Source: Ardenticatena maritima
GTDB taxonomy: Bacteria; Chloroflexota; Anaerolineae; Ardenticatenales; Ardenticatenaceae
Length of the DNA: 64,000 bases
Assembly: GCF_001306175.1 (NCBI RefSeq)
Contig: NZ_LGKN01000005.1
Location: 124,001 to 188,000 of the forward strand
Direction of reading: 5' to 3'
The first letter of the stretch is position 1, and each line of letters begins with the position of its first letter. Under the pieces are notes generated by a model that ran no database searches, was not told where the DNA came from, and saw nothing but the letters and a program-made list of their open reading frames with translations. The position numbers and the translations under genes are program-made. This document shows, in pieces, positions 41,630 to 49,550 of the stretch.

Positions 41630-41788
41630 TTACTTCAAAAACGGAACATTGAGGAGTTCCAACAACCCCCAGACGTTGTACAGCACAAAACTAATCACCA
41701 GCGAGGCCAGAAACAGGAGAAAAACTTCGTCAAAAACGACTTGCCCAATCGGAACACGGTCAGATGATTTGTTGTGTTGGTCTTGCAT
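41630..41788 (-). CDS. 52-aa single-helix subunit of the heme-copper enzyme (subunit IIa-like)
   Basis: A small gene opening with MQDQHNKSSDRVPIGQVVF, with one hydrophobic helix (FLLFLASLVISFVLYNVWGL) and a short tail. A perfect AAGGAGG site lies 5 bp before the ATG, and the CuA subunit gene starts 21 bp after its stop. Order small-II-I equals cbaDBA of ba3 oxidases, where CbaD is a 30-60-residue single-helix subunit. Sequence similarity to CbaD could not be tested. Confidence 0.85.
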   Translation of the reverse strand: MQDQHNKSSDRVPIGQVVFDEVFLLFLASLVISFVLYNVWGLLELLNVPFLK

Positions 41789-41881
41789 ACATACCTCCTT
41801 TTATCATGTCACTGAGAGGAAACAGCAGGGCAGCGGTTCAATGCGGCTTGCTCATTATATGGCTATGAAAGTGCCAACTCA

Positions 41882-41895
41882 TTGCGCCAACGCAA
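41882..41895. promoter_or_regulatory. FNR-geometry palindrome before the heme-copper operon
   Basis: TTGCGCCAACGCAA (TTGCG-N4-CGCAA) lies about 100 bp upstream of the 52-aa subunit start. Two further copies of the same palindrome control-region type occur at 43540 and 43624. Confidence 0.7.
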
Positions 41896-41900
41896 ATTGT

Positions 41901-41933
41901 GGAAGAGGAGAGGGATATTCCCTCTCCTCTTCC
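41901..41933 (-). terminator. strong hairpin after nirK
   Basis: A 14-bp perfect stem (GGAAGAGGAGAGGG with CCCTCTCCTCTTCC) and a 5-nt loop, 16 bp after the nirK stop. The T-run is weak (ACAATTT). Confidence 0.7.
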
Positions 41934-41948
41934 GAGAGGTAGCCAGGC

Positions 41949-43472
41949 TTACTCGGCGGGACCTTCCTTGAAGATTTCCGGCGCATCAGGGCCGTCGGCG
42001 AACAAGAAGCCAACCAGGCCTTTTTCCAGACGGCTCAATGCGTGGTCCACCAAAATGTAGCGGCCAGGAACTTGGAGTTTGAATTCCACCATCGTCGCAC
42101 CGCCGGGCGGCACCAATGTTGTTTGCACATCGGTCAATGCCGGGCTCGTCAATGACGCTTGGTTGTAAACTCGATCAAAGATTTCGCCGATGACGTGGAA
42201 GCTACTGGTCATGTTGGGGCCACCAACACCGAAGAAGATGCGTACAGTTTCGCCCACATTTGCATGCATGGCATGCGCTTCAGTAGTCAGACCACCAGCA
42301 GCCCCGTTGAAGACGAGATATTCAGGTTCTTCCGCCAGAAGTTTTTCAACACTGAACTCCTGGAACCCTTTTTCACCCGTTTTCCCTTGGGTGTAGATTT
42401 CACCCTGCATCACGTAAAATTCGCGATCAACCGGCGGCAAACCACCTTCAGGCTCAACCAGAATCAAACCATACATCCCGTTGGCAATGTGGTGCGCCAC
42501 CATCGGTGTTGCGCAGTGGTACACATACAAGCCAGGATTGAGCGCCTTGAACGTGAAAACGTTTTCTTCACCCGGAGGTGTTTGCGTATAAACAGCCCCC
42601 CCACCCGGGCCAGTCACAGCGTGCAAGTCAATGGAGTGCGTCATTTTGCTGTTGGGATCATTCTTCAGATGCAATTCCACCGTATCGCCCACACGGACAC
42701 GAATCATAGGGCCGGGGACTTTGCCATTGAACGTCCAATAGGTGTATGTTGTCCCATCGGCAAGTTGCCCAACAATCTCTTTGGTTTCCAGGTCAACACG
42801 CACCACTTGGGGTTCGCGATCGCCAACAGGCGGCGGCAAGTCGGTCGGATCGCGGACGATATCCTCGCCCGTAGCATCTTCTGCACCAGCGCTTGCTTCT
42901 GCACCTTCCTCAACCACCACAATCTTTCCTTCCATGCCTGCCTGGCGGTGGCCGGGAATACTGCAGAAGTATGCAAATTCACCTACCTTGTCAGCCTTGA
43001 AAACGATCGTCGTGGTTGCGCCTTTCTCTACCACATGATCGCTATGCGCATCAAAGTCTGGAACGGTAATGTCGTGTTCCATACCATCGCCATTTACGAG
43101 CGTAATTTGCACCACCGCCCCCTTCGGGACAACCAGGGTGGGATTGAATTCACCATCAATATCGCCCCCAACACCGAGGAAACCCAAACCTTTCTCGCTC
43201 AAAGAGGTTTGCAGTGTAAAGGTAATATCGGGGATGTAATCCACATCTTGCCCTTCTTGGGTGGCCTCGTGTTGGTGTTCCGCCGAGCCAGTTTCAGTCT
43301 CCGCAGCATGTGCGACATTCTCCGTCCCGGCATGCTCTTCAGTTGGCTGGTTCGTTTCTTGAGAAGTATGTTGCGCCTGGTCTTCAGTAGGCCATGGGTT
43401 CGTCTGTGTGGCACTGCACCCAACAACAAAGAGGAGAAAAACGGCCAACGTGAATAGTTTTTTGAGGTACAT
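41949..43472 (-). CDS. nirK: copper nitrite reductase with N-terminal cupredoxin, lipoprotein
   Basis: A 507-residue enzyme reducing nitrite to NO. A lipoprotein signal (VVGC, Cys19) anchors it, then a His/Glu-rich linker (44-74). Residues 78-190 are an extra plastocyanin-like domain with type-1 ligands H133, C170, H175, M180. Residues 205-507 are NirK: H279/C320/H328/M333 for type-1 copper, H284/H319/H426 for type-2 copper, D282 in SIDLHAVTGPGGG and a His near 400-403 for catalysis. The added cupredoxin may act as a built-in electron donor. ATG at 43472 with GGGAGGG. Confidence 0.93.
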   Translation of the reverse strand: MYLKKLFTLAVFLLFVVGCSATQTNPWPTEDQAQHTSQETNQPTEEHAGTENVAHAAETETGSAEHQHEATQEGQDVDYIPDITFTLQTSLSEKGLGFLGVGGDIDGEFNPTLVVPKGAVVQITLVNGDGMEHDITVPDFDAHSDHVVEKGATTTIVFKADKVGEFAYFCSIPGHRQAGMEGKIVVVEEGAEASAGAEDATGEDIVRDPTDLPPPVGDREPQVVRVDLETKEIVGQLADGTTYTYWTFNGKVPGPMIRVRVGDTVELHLKNDPNSKMTHSIDLHAVTGPGGGAVYTQTPPGEENVFTFKALNPGLYVYHCATPMVAHHIANGMYGLILVEPEGGLPPVDREFYVMQGEIYTQGKTGEKGFQEFSVEKLLAEEPEYLVFNGAAGGLTTEAHAMHANVGETVRIFFGVGGPNMTSSFHVIGEIFDRVYNQASLTSPALTDVQTTLVPPGGATMVEFKLQVPGRYILVDHALSRLEKGLVGFLFADGPDAPEIFKEGPAE

Positions 43473-43539
43473 TTTACCCTCCCTCACATTTTCATTTGGA
43501 TTTCACAATTCCATTTTGGCTTTTGAGGTCAAAAACAAG

Positions 43540-43553
43540 TTGCGCTAGCGCAA
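43540..43553. promoter_or_regulatory. FNR-geometry palindrome before nirK
   Basis: TTGCGCTAGCGCAA is a perfect 14-bp palindrome (TTGCG-N4-CGCAA), centred 74 bp upstream of the nirK ATG. Half-site spacing equals FNR/DNR sites but the half-site is TTGCG. Confidence 0.75.
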
Positions 43554-43587
43554 ATAGAAAATTACTTGTGCACTTCGTCATGGCAAT

Positions 43588-43609
43588 GGCATGACACCTG
43601 TCATATGCC
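43588..43609. promoter_or_regulatory. second inverted repeat in the nirK/cytochrome-b divergent region
   Basis: GGCATGACACCTGTCATATGCC is 22 bp, so only its parts are named: TGACA at 43592-43596 and TGTCA at 43599-43603, with GGCAT/ATGCC on the outside. It sits between the two TTGCG palindromes and may bind another regulator. Confidence 0.4.
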
Positions 43610-43623
43610 TGGTAAATCCTCGC

Positions 43624-43637
43624 TTGCGCCAGCGCAA
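43624..43637. promoter_or_regulatory. FNR-geometry palindrome before the cytochrome b fusion gene
   Basis: TTGCGCCAGCGCAA is centred 64 bp upstream of the ATG at 43695 and exactly 84 bp (eight helical turns) from the copy at 43540. Confidence 0.75.
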
Positions 43638-43694
43638 AGAATTCCCCCGCGAAACCACCTAGAGTAAGAGCATCGCTCTTCATTGGAGGTACAT

Positions 43695-45803
43695 ATGCGC
43701 GGAACATGGTACAGCGAACGAAGGCTGCTACGCGGTTTGGAGAAAGTGTGGGCGCGGGCAGAAGGGTTGACCAGCCGATTGACGGGGACGGCGTTCAACC
43801 CGCTTTACCACTTGGGAACGCTTGCCGTGATGTTGCTCATCATCTTGGCGCTCACGGGAGGCTATCTGACGCTCTTTTACCGCCCCGGCGCCGAACGCGC
43901 CTACGAAACAGTGGCGGCTTTGAATGCGTCATGGTTCGGACATCTGATGCGCAGCCTGCACCGCTATGCGGCAAATGCGCTCGTCATCGTCACACTGGCA
44001 CATGCCTTTAAGATGCTCATAGGCGACCGCTTTTGGGGTGCGCGCTGGCTCGCCTGGGTGAGCGGCTGGATTTCTCTCGTGCTGATTTTCATTATTGGTG
44101 TCATGGGCTATTGGCTCGTATGGGACGAAACAGCACAATGGTTGACCGAATTCAGCATTAACCTGCTTGGTGGACGTGTCGCTTTGGCGTTCTATCAGCC
44201 TGGCGCGGTGGAACAAAATTTTGCATTTTTCGTCATCATTCTGTTTTTGCATGTCTTTATGGGCATCCTGTTGCTGGGCTGGTTGCTCATTCACGTCATC
44301 CGCCTCTCACGCCCGGCGCTCCTGGAACCCCGCTGGCTCGGCATTGCCTTGACGCTCTCCTTGACCATCCTGGCGCTCGTGCGCCCCGTTCCCCTAGGCA
44401 ACCCGGCGGACTTTTCCCGCCTTGTCTCAAACGTTCCGATTGACTGGCTGTATCTCGGTTTTCTCCCAGCCGCCCAGCGGACAAGCCCGTCAATGGTCAT
44501 TGGGCTCTCTCTCGTGAGTCTGCTGTTTCTGATTGCCCTTCCTTGGCTATGGCGTGGGCGTATCACAGGGCCAGCGGTGATTACCGAGCACCTCTGCACA
44601 GGATGCGCGTTGTGCGCGCTCAAATGCCCCTATGAAGCCATTGACATGGAACCCCGCAGTGGAGACGCCAGTGGGTTCAAGGCTCTGGCTGTCGTAACCG
44701 AATCACTTTGCACAGGGTGCGGCTTATGCGTGGGGACATGTGCCACGGTCGGCGTTGACTTGCAACCACTCCCCACACGCACAGTGTTGCAAGCCCTCCA
44801 AGAGGCAATCCAAGCGCACGAATCGCCTATCGTTGTGGTCACATGCCAGCGCCAGGCAGTTTTGGGAACAGTGCCACACGAATGGCGTCCCCCTTTGACG
44901 GCACCACCAGATACGCTGTTGCCGCCTCCCGTTCAGGTGAGACCTTTTACACACAACAACACCACAGTCAGCGTCATCACATGCGTCCTGCCCTGCACCG
45001 GCATGTTCAACCCGGATTGGGCACGAACACTTTTTGACCTGGGGATGCAAGCCCTCTTGATTCTGAGTTGCCCCGCCGACGATTGCAATTATCGCGAAGG
45101 GCCCTTCTGGCTTGGCGAAAACCTGCGTTTGCGCAAACGCCTGCTCGAAAACCCCATCTACTGGACAACCACGGCGCCCGGACGCCCGCACACCCTGACC
45201 GAGATGCTGGAACGTATCATCGAAGAACAAGCGGCGCTCCCCGCGCCCGAAAAACGCTTGCCCCGCGTCGTATTGGATCGTGCCACGCGCAACAAACTCT
45301 GGTTGCCGCCTTTCCGTTCATTTGTGCCCGCGCTGGTCATGTTGCTCGTTCTGCTCGCGTTCACTTTTGTGTTTGAACACCCCACAACCGCCGTCGCCCC
45401 CGAAACGGCTACCCTACGCCTTGTTTTGGAACATACACCGCCGCTCAAAGCCAACAACACCACCACAGCGCCTCTTCAAGCAACACTTCCCGCTGGCGTT
45501 TCAGCAGAGCAGATTCTGGGGGGTGAGCGGCACCCTGTGCGCTTGCGCCTGGACATTGACGGGCAAACCATCCTGGACAAGACCTATGCCCCCAGCGGCA
45601 TTCACAAAGATGGCGAAGTCATCGTCGTGGAACAACTTTCCCTGACGCCCGGCGCGCACACCGTCCACATTTGGCTGATGGACGATGAGCAAACATGGCG
45701 CTACGAAGCCGAAAAACGCATTGACATTCAACCGTTGCAGGTGGTAACGCTCACGTTTGACGAGGAAGCCGCGGCATTCGTGTTCACGCTTCCACACCAG
45801 TAA
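43695..45803 (+). CDS. cytochrome b - 2[4Fe-4S] ferredoxin - MvhD-like fusion membrane protein
   Basis: A 702-residue fusion. Residues 40-205 are a four-helix cytochrome b (b6-type) with two His pairs spaced H-x13-H: H89/H103 and H186/H200, for two hemes b. More helices follow to about 285. A ferredoxin domain has two [4Fe-4S] sets (C301, C304, C307, C311; C339, C342, C345, C349). Residues about 375-500 resemble the MvhD hydrogenase delta subunit (VITCVLPCTGMFNPDW, LILSCPADDCNYREGP). A last transmembrane helix (about 560) leads to a beta-rich tail. It could move electrons between quinone, cytoplasmic carriers and the outside. ATG at 43695 with GGAGG. Confidence 0.88.
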   Translation: MRGTWYSERRLLRGLEKVWARAEGLTSRLTGTAFNPLYHLGTLAVMLLIILALTGGYLTLFYRPGAERAYETVAALNASWFGHLMRSLHRYAANALVIVTLAHAFKMLIGDRFWGARWLAWVSGWISLVLIFIIGVMGYWLVWDETAQWLTEFSINLLGGRVALAFYQPGAVEQNFAFFVIILFLHVFMGILLLGWLLIHVIRLSRPALLEPRWLGIALTLSLTILALVRPVPLGNPADFSRLVSNVPIDWLYLGFLPAAQRTSPSMVIGLSLVSLLFLIALPWLWRGRITGPAVITEHLCTGCALCALKCPYEAIDMEPRSGDASGFKALAVVTESLCTGCGLCVGTCATVGVDLQPLPTRTVLQALQEAIQAHESPIVVVTCQRQAVLGTVPHEWRPPLTAPPDTLLPPPVQVRPFTHNNTTVSVITCVLPCTGMFNPDWARTLFDLGMQALLILSCPADDCNYREGPFWLGENLRLRKRLLENPIYWTTTAPGRPHTLTEMLERIIEEQAALPAPEKRLPRVVLDRATRNKLWLPPFRSFVPALVMLLVLLAFTFVFEHPTTAVAPETATLRLVLEHTPPLKANNTTTAPLQATLPAGVSAEQILGGERHPVRLRLDIDGQTILDKTYAPSGIHKDGEVIVVEQLSLTPGAHTVHIWLMDDEQTWRYEAEKRIDIQPLQVVTLTFDEEAAAFVFTLPHQ

Positions 45804-45822
45804 TCAACACCCCCCTTTCGAG

Positions 45823-45858
45823 ACGCCCGCGCTTCACCCAACAGCGCGGGCGTTTTTT
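45823..45858 (+). terminator. terminator after the cytochrome b fusion gene
   Basis: ACGCCCGCGCT pairs with AGCGCGGGCGT (11 bp), followed by TTTTTTT. It separates this gene from the octaheme cytochrome operon. Confidence 0.9.
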
Positions 45859-45876
45859 TCTTCCCTTTTCATGAAT

Positions 45877-45892
45877 AGTGACAAATATCACA
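45877..45892. promoter_or_regulatory. CRP-type palindrome upstream of the octaheme cytochrome gene
   Basis: AGTGACAAATATCACA has GTGA-N6-TCAC, the geometry of CRP-family sites. It lies about 160 bp before the ATG at 46046. It differs from the TTGCG sites next door. Confidence 0.45.
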
Positions 45893-46045
45893 ATTCCTGC
45901 GCTATCTCTTTTCACTTCACCGTTTCCATACAGTTGTCAAAATTCAAAAGAGAGGATAAAGTGCGTTTACGAATACCTACACAAGCACTTCTCTATTCTG
46001 CTGTTCACTTCTGTTGACCCGCAACCAAAACAGGAGGAGCACACA

Positions 46046-47335
46046 ATGAAGCAATCCCTCCCCAAAACCCTCATCCTCGGGTTGACCGCCACCATCATTA
46101 CACTGGCGCTTGCCCTGGTTGTGCTCACCGTCGCCCGAAGCGGTAGCCCCGCCCCCACCCAAGAACGCGTCAACGTGTTAGAGGGGAGCAATGATGACTG
46201 CGTTGCGTGCCACACGGATAGCACCCCCGGTATCGTCGAACAATACGGGCGGAGCACCATGGCGGCCGCCAACGTCACATGCCGCGACTGCCACGAAGTC
46301 AAGGCGGACTACCCTGGGGCAAAGGAACACGAAGGCACTTACGTGCTCGCCCAACCGACAACCGCCATGTGTGAGCGGTGTCACTCGCAAGAAGTCGCGC
46401 AATTTTATCAAAGCCGCCACTCACTCCCCGCTTACGTCGCCTACGCCGGCACAGAAGACCTCAACGAAAAGTTGCTGGCAATGTACGAGGCCATCCCTGA
46501 AGGCGGCTTCAAGCCCGACCGCATGCGCAACGCCCTTTTTGCCAAAGAAGGCGAAGCCGTGACGCGCTTTGCCTGCCGGGGATGCCATGATATTGGCAAA
46601 CCTGCCCAAGACGGCTCGGTGGGAGATTGCACCAAGTGCCACCTGCGCCACGAGTTCAGCCTGGAACAAGCCCGCAAACCCGAAACGTGCAACGCCTGTC
46701 ACATCGGGCCTGACCACCCGCAGTGGGAAATTTACCAGGAATCGCCGCATGGTATCGCCTACATGACGGGCGGCCACACGTGGAATTGGGAAGCCGAACC
46801 CGGCACACTCACCACCAAAGACTTCCCCGCCCCAACATGCGCCACCTGCCACATGAGCGGCTTTGGCGCGAGCGGCACCACCCACGACGTGGGCGACCGT
46901 CTCACCTGGTATTTGTTCGCGCCGATTAGTGAGCGCCGCCCGGCATGGCAAGACAACCGCACCCGCATGCAAAATGTCTGCCGCGAATGCCACAACCAGG
47001 AATTCATCACCGAGTTCTACGAAGCGGCTGACGCCGCCACGGAACAGGTCAATGAATGGGTGCGCCAGAGCAACGAAATCATCGCGCCCCTCAAAGAAGC
47101 CAATCTGCTCACCAGCGAACCGTTCGATGAACCCATTGACTTCACCTACTTTGAGTTGTGGCACCACTGGGGACGCACAGCCAAATTTGGCGTCTGGATG
47201 CAAGGGGCTGACTACGTGCAATGGCACGGGGCGTATGAAATCCTGGCCGACCTTGCCGAACTTGAAGAAATGGTGCAGGACAAACTCCAAGAGGCTGGGT
47301 TGAGCGAAACCGCCACCTCGAAACGTGAAAAATAG
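46046..47335 (+). CDS. octaheme cytochrome c, hydroxylamine oxidoreductase (HAO) family-like
   Basis: A 429-residue exported multiheme protein. An N-terminal hydrophobic segment (7-29) is a signal or anchor. Eight CxxCH motifs are present in order: CVACH, CRDCH, CERCH, CRGCH, CTKCH, CNACH, CATCH, CRECH. The TGGHTWNWE segment and the C-terminal WMQGADYVQWHG block resemble HAO-family octahemes. Such enzymes oxidise hydroxylamine or hydrazine, or reduce nitrite/hydroxylamine; the direction depends on a Tyr cross-link I could not verify. It is co-transcribed with the membrane protein 14 bp downstream. ATG at 46046 with AGGAGGAG. Confidence 0.88.
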   Translation: MKQSLPKTLILGLTATIITLALALVVLTVARSGSPAPTQERVNVLEGSNDDCVACHTDSTPGIVEQYGRSTMAAANVTCRDCHEVKADYPGAKEHEGTYVLAQPTTAMCERCHSQEVAQFYQSRHSLPAYVAYAGTEDLNEKLLAMYEAIPEGGFKPDRMRNALFAKEGEAVTRFACRGCHDIGKPAQDGSVGDCTKCHLRHEFSLEQARKPETCNACHIGPDHPQWEIYQESPHGIAYMTGGHTWNWEAEPGTLTTKDFPAPTCATCHMSGFGASGTTHDVGDRLTWYLFAPISERRPAWQDNRTRMQNVCRECHNQEFITEFYEAADAATEQVNEWVRQSNEIIAPLKEANLLTSEPFDEPIDFTYFELWHHWGRTAKFGVWMQGADYVQWHGAYEILADLAELEEMVQDKLQEAGLSETATSKREK

Positions 47336-47349
47336 GACAGGAGCGGGCT

Positions 47350-48282
47350 ATGACGACCGGCACGCTCGAACTCGACCGTCTGTTCCCGCCCGCTTTGCAG
47401 CGGTTGCGGCGTTTGCCCCTCACGCGGGACCAATTGATGCTCTTGATGATTGCCATCAACGAGTTTTTCCTGGGCGTGGATACGTATGTCTCCCACGCCA
47501 TCAGCGGCACCATCGTTCCGCGTGAATGGATTCCGATTGTCTTCGGATTCAGCGCCTCCGCCCTGCTCCTTCTGGCGGGGCTGATTGCCATCCGCAACCG
47601 TCCACTGGCGACCATCATCGCCAATGTGGTGTTGCTGGCAAGCATGGTGGTAGGCGTTTTGGGGGCGTATTTTCACCTGGTGCGCGCCGCATTGCCCGCC
47701 GGTCCCTGGTGGCAACGCCTGACGCTCGACCTGCTCATTTGGGCGCCGCCGGTGATGGGGCCGCTTGCCTTCACGCTGGTAGGGCTACTGGGTATCAGCG
47801 CCGTCTGGCTGGAAGACCCACCGGATAGCGGCACACTGGTTCTCTTTGGCAATCGGCGTCTCCATCTCCCGTACAGCAAAACGCGCGCCTATTTCTTCAT
47901 CGTCAGCATGGGGATTCTCGCCGCCCTCGTGAGCAGTGTGCTCGACCACGCCCGTACCGGCTTTGAAAACCCCGCCATCTGGGTGGGAACCGCCATCGGC
48001 ATTTTCGGCATGGTGGTCGCCGCGGCAATGGGTGGCACGGAAACACCCTCGCGCGGCGACCTCTACACCTACATTGTCGCCATGCTGTTGCTCATCATCA
48101 TTGGCCCAATCGGCACATACTTCCACGTCCAAGCCAATCTTGTGGGCAAATCCACGGTGGTTATCGAACGGTTTATTCGCGGCGCGCCGTTCCTGGCGCC
48201 CTTGCTCTACTCCAACATGGGCATTCTGGGGCTCATTGCCCTGCTCGACCCACGCGAAAACGTTCCGCACACCACCAACTGA
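47350..48282 (+). CDS. multi-pass membrane partner of the octaheme cytochrome
   Basis: A 310-residue protein with seven or eight transmembrane helices. Several His residues lie in or near helices (TYVSHAISG, GAYFHLVRA, SSVLDHART, IGTYFHVQA), so b-type heme binding is conceivable. I did not recognise the family; it is not clearly NrfD or NrfH. Tight linkage to the octaheme gene suggests it carries electrons between that cytochrome and the quinone pool. Confidence 0.8.
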   Translation: MTTGTLELDRLFPPALQRLRRLPLTRDQLMLLMIAINEFFLGVDTYVSHAISGTIVPREWIPIVFGFSASALLLLAGLIAIRNRPLATIIANVVLLASMVVGVLGAYFHLVRAALPAGPWWQRLTLDLLIWAPPVMGPLAFTLVGLLGISAVWLEDPPDSGTLVLFGNRRLHLPYSKTRAYFFIVSMGILAALVSSVLDHARTGFENPAIWVGTAIGIFGMVVAAAMGGTETPSRGDLYTYIVAMLLLIIIGPIGTYFHVQANLVGKSTVVIERFIRGAPFLAPLLYSNMGILGLIALLDPRENVPHTTN

Positions 48283-48302
48283 CCCGCTCTGTTTCATCCA
48301 CC

Positions 48303-48327
48303 AAGCCCCCAAATTGGGGGCTTTTTT
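48303..48327 (+). terminator. terminator after the octaheme/membrane operon
   Basis: AAGCCCCC and GGGGGCTT around AAATT, followed by a T-run. Confidence 0.88.
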
Positions 48328-48428
48328 GCATTCACCAAAATTTCCTCAAACCTTCACCAAGTTTGGTGATGCGTTTCTGAACAGCCCCCGGTAGCATGGA
48401 CACAAGAAGCCCTGCATCGGAGGCCTGC

Positions 48429-49463
48429 ATGACCAGTCTGTCAACGTTGTACGTTCCCCGCCACACCGCCACACTGTCAGAAGCACTTGAAGCGTGGGGA
48501 ATAGCACGCCTGCTGTGCCACGTTGCACCGCCTCCACATCACATCGTCTTGCATCGCACACCGCACACGTTCACCATCACCATTGCCCCCCCACTCGACA
48601 CTGCAACCCTTGCCAACACGCCCTTTTGGGCGCCGCTACCCTTGCTCACCAATCGCCCGCCCCGAACATCCGCCATTCCAATCCGCCACCCCGCAGATGA
48701 ATGGACACGTGCGCACACCTGGCGTACCACCGGCGAGCGCCCCCCACCCCCAGACTGGCGCACCGTCGCGTTCCTTGCCGCCCCCCGCCTGGCGGTCAGA
48801 CAAGCATACAACCGGCTCGCCCGGAAGTGGGAACAATGCCGCGCCACCTGGCCACACGTGCTTGTATCCCTGTTGCACGCCTACGCCACCGCCGACGCGC
48901 CCACACGTTCGTATGCCCAAAGACTTTCCTGTGCCGCAAAGGGCACAACAACACATACGCGCTTCTTTTTCCTGCACCCTGATGAGCATCCCCCACGTGA
49001 AGAACCTGAGTGGCTGCGCGAATATGTCCGTGCGCTGGGCTTCTTTACAGCGGCAACGCCGCGCATTCATCGCCATCGCCAGGCGTACACGCTCTTTTGG
49101 CTGGAACCCATCCACGTCGAAATGCGACAACACATGCAACTTTTCGACATGTTCAATCAGCAATGCGGCGATTGGCCATACGGAACACTGCCGCTTATCG
49201 CCGCCTTCACGCTGGCACGTCTTTGCACACACGCCCCCGCCCCTTTCCCCCCTCGCTATGCGCTGCACATCGCCACATACAGCGTCCCGCGGCGCGGCGT
49301 CGTCATCCTGCAAAAACACATGACCTCTGCTGTACCGTCGCCCCCTTCACACCACGATGCAGCGGCGCGGCATTTTTGGTCATTGCTGTTGAGCGCCCAC
49401 ATTGCACTACTGAAAACGGGGGGCGTCTCTCCTGCGTTTCTCACCCACTGTTCCCGCTGGTGA
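48429..49463 (+). CDS. unrecognised protein
   Basis: About 344 residues, rich in His, Pro, Thr and Arg, beginning MTSLSTLYVPRHTAT followed by LSEALEAWGIARLL. No signal peptide or transmembrane helix is evident, and no catalytic motif was recognised. The ATG has GGAGG. It is followed, after about 90 bp, by an MFS gene on the same strand. Its composition differs from its neighbours, which may mean recent acquisition. Confidence 0.7.
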   Translation: MTSLSTLYVPRHTATLSEALEAWGIARLLCHVAPPPHHIVLHRTPHTFTITIAPPLDTATLANTPFWAPLPLLTNRPPRTSAIPIRHPADEWTRAHTWRTTGERPPPPDWRTVAFLAAPRLAVRQAYNRLARKWEQCRATWPHVLVSLLHAYATADAPTRSYAQRLSCAAKGTTTHTRFFFLHPDEHPPREEPEWLREYVRALGFFTAATPRIHRHRQAYTLFWLEPIHVEMRQHMQLFDMFNQQCGDWPYGTLPLIAAFTLARLCTHAPAPFPPRYALHIATYSVPRRGVVILQKHMTSAVPSPPSHHDAAARHFWSLLLSAHIALLKTGGVSPAFLTHCSRW

Positions 49464-49550
49464 GAACAAACCGAGCATTTGTTTTTTGAAAAAAGGTGGT
49501 CTATTCTACCGTCACATCCGTCTCACATGGATTCCTTGAAAAGGTGTTTC

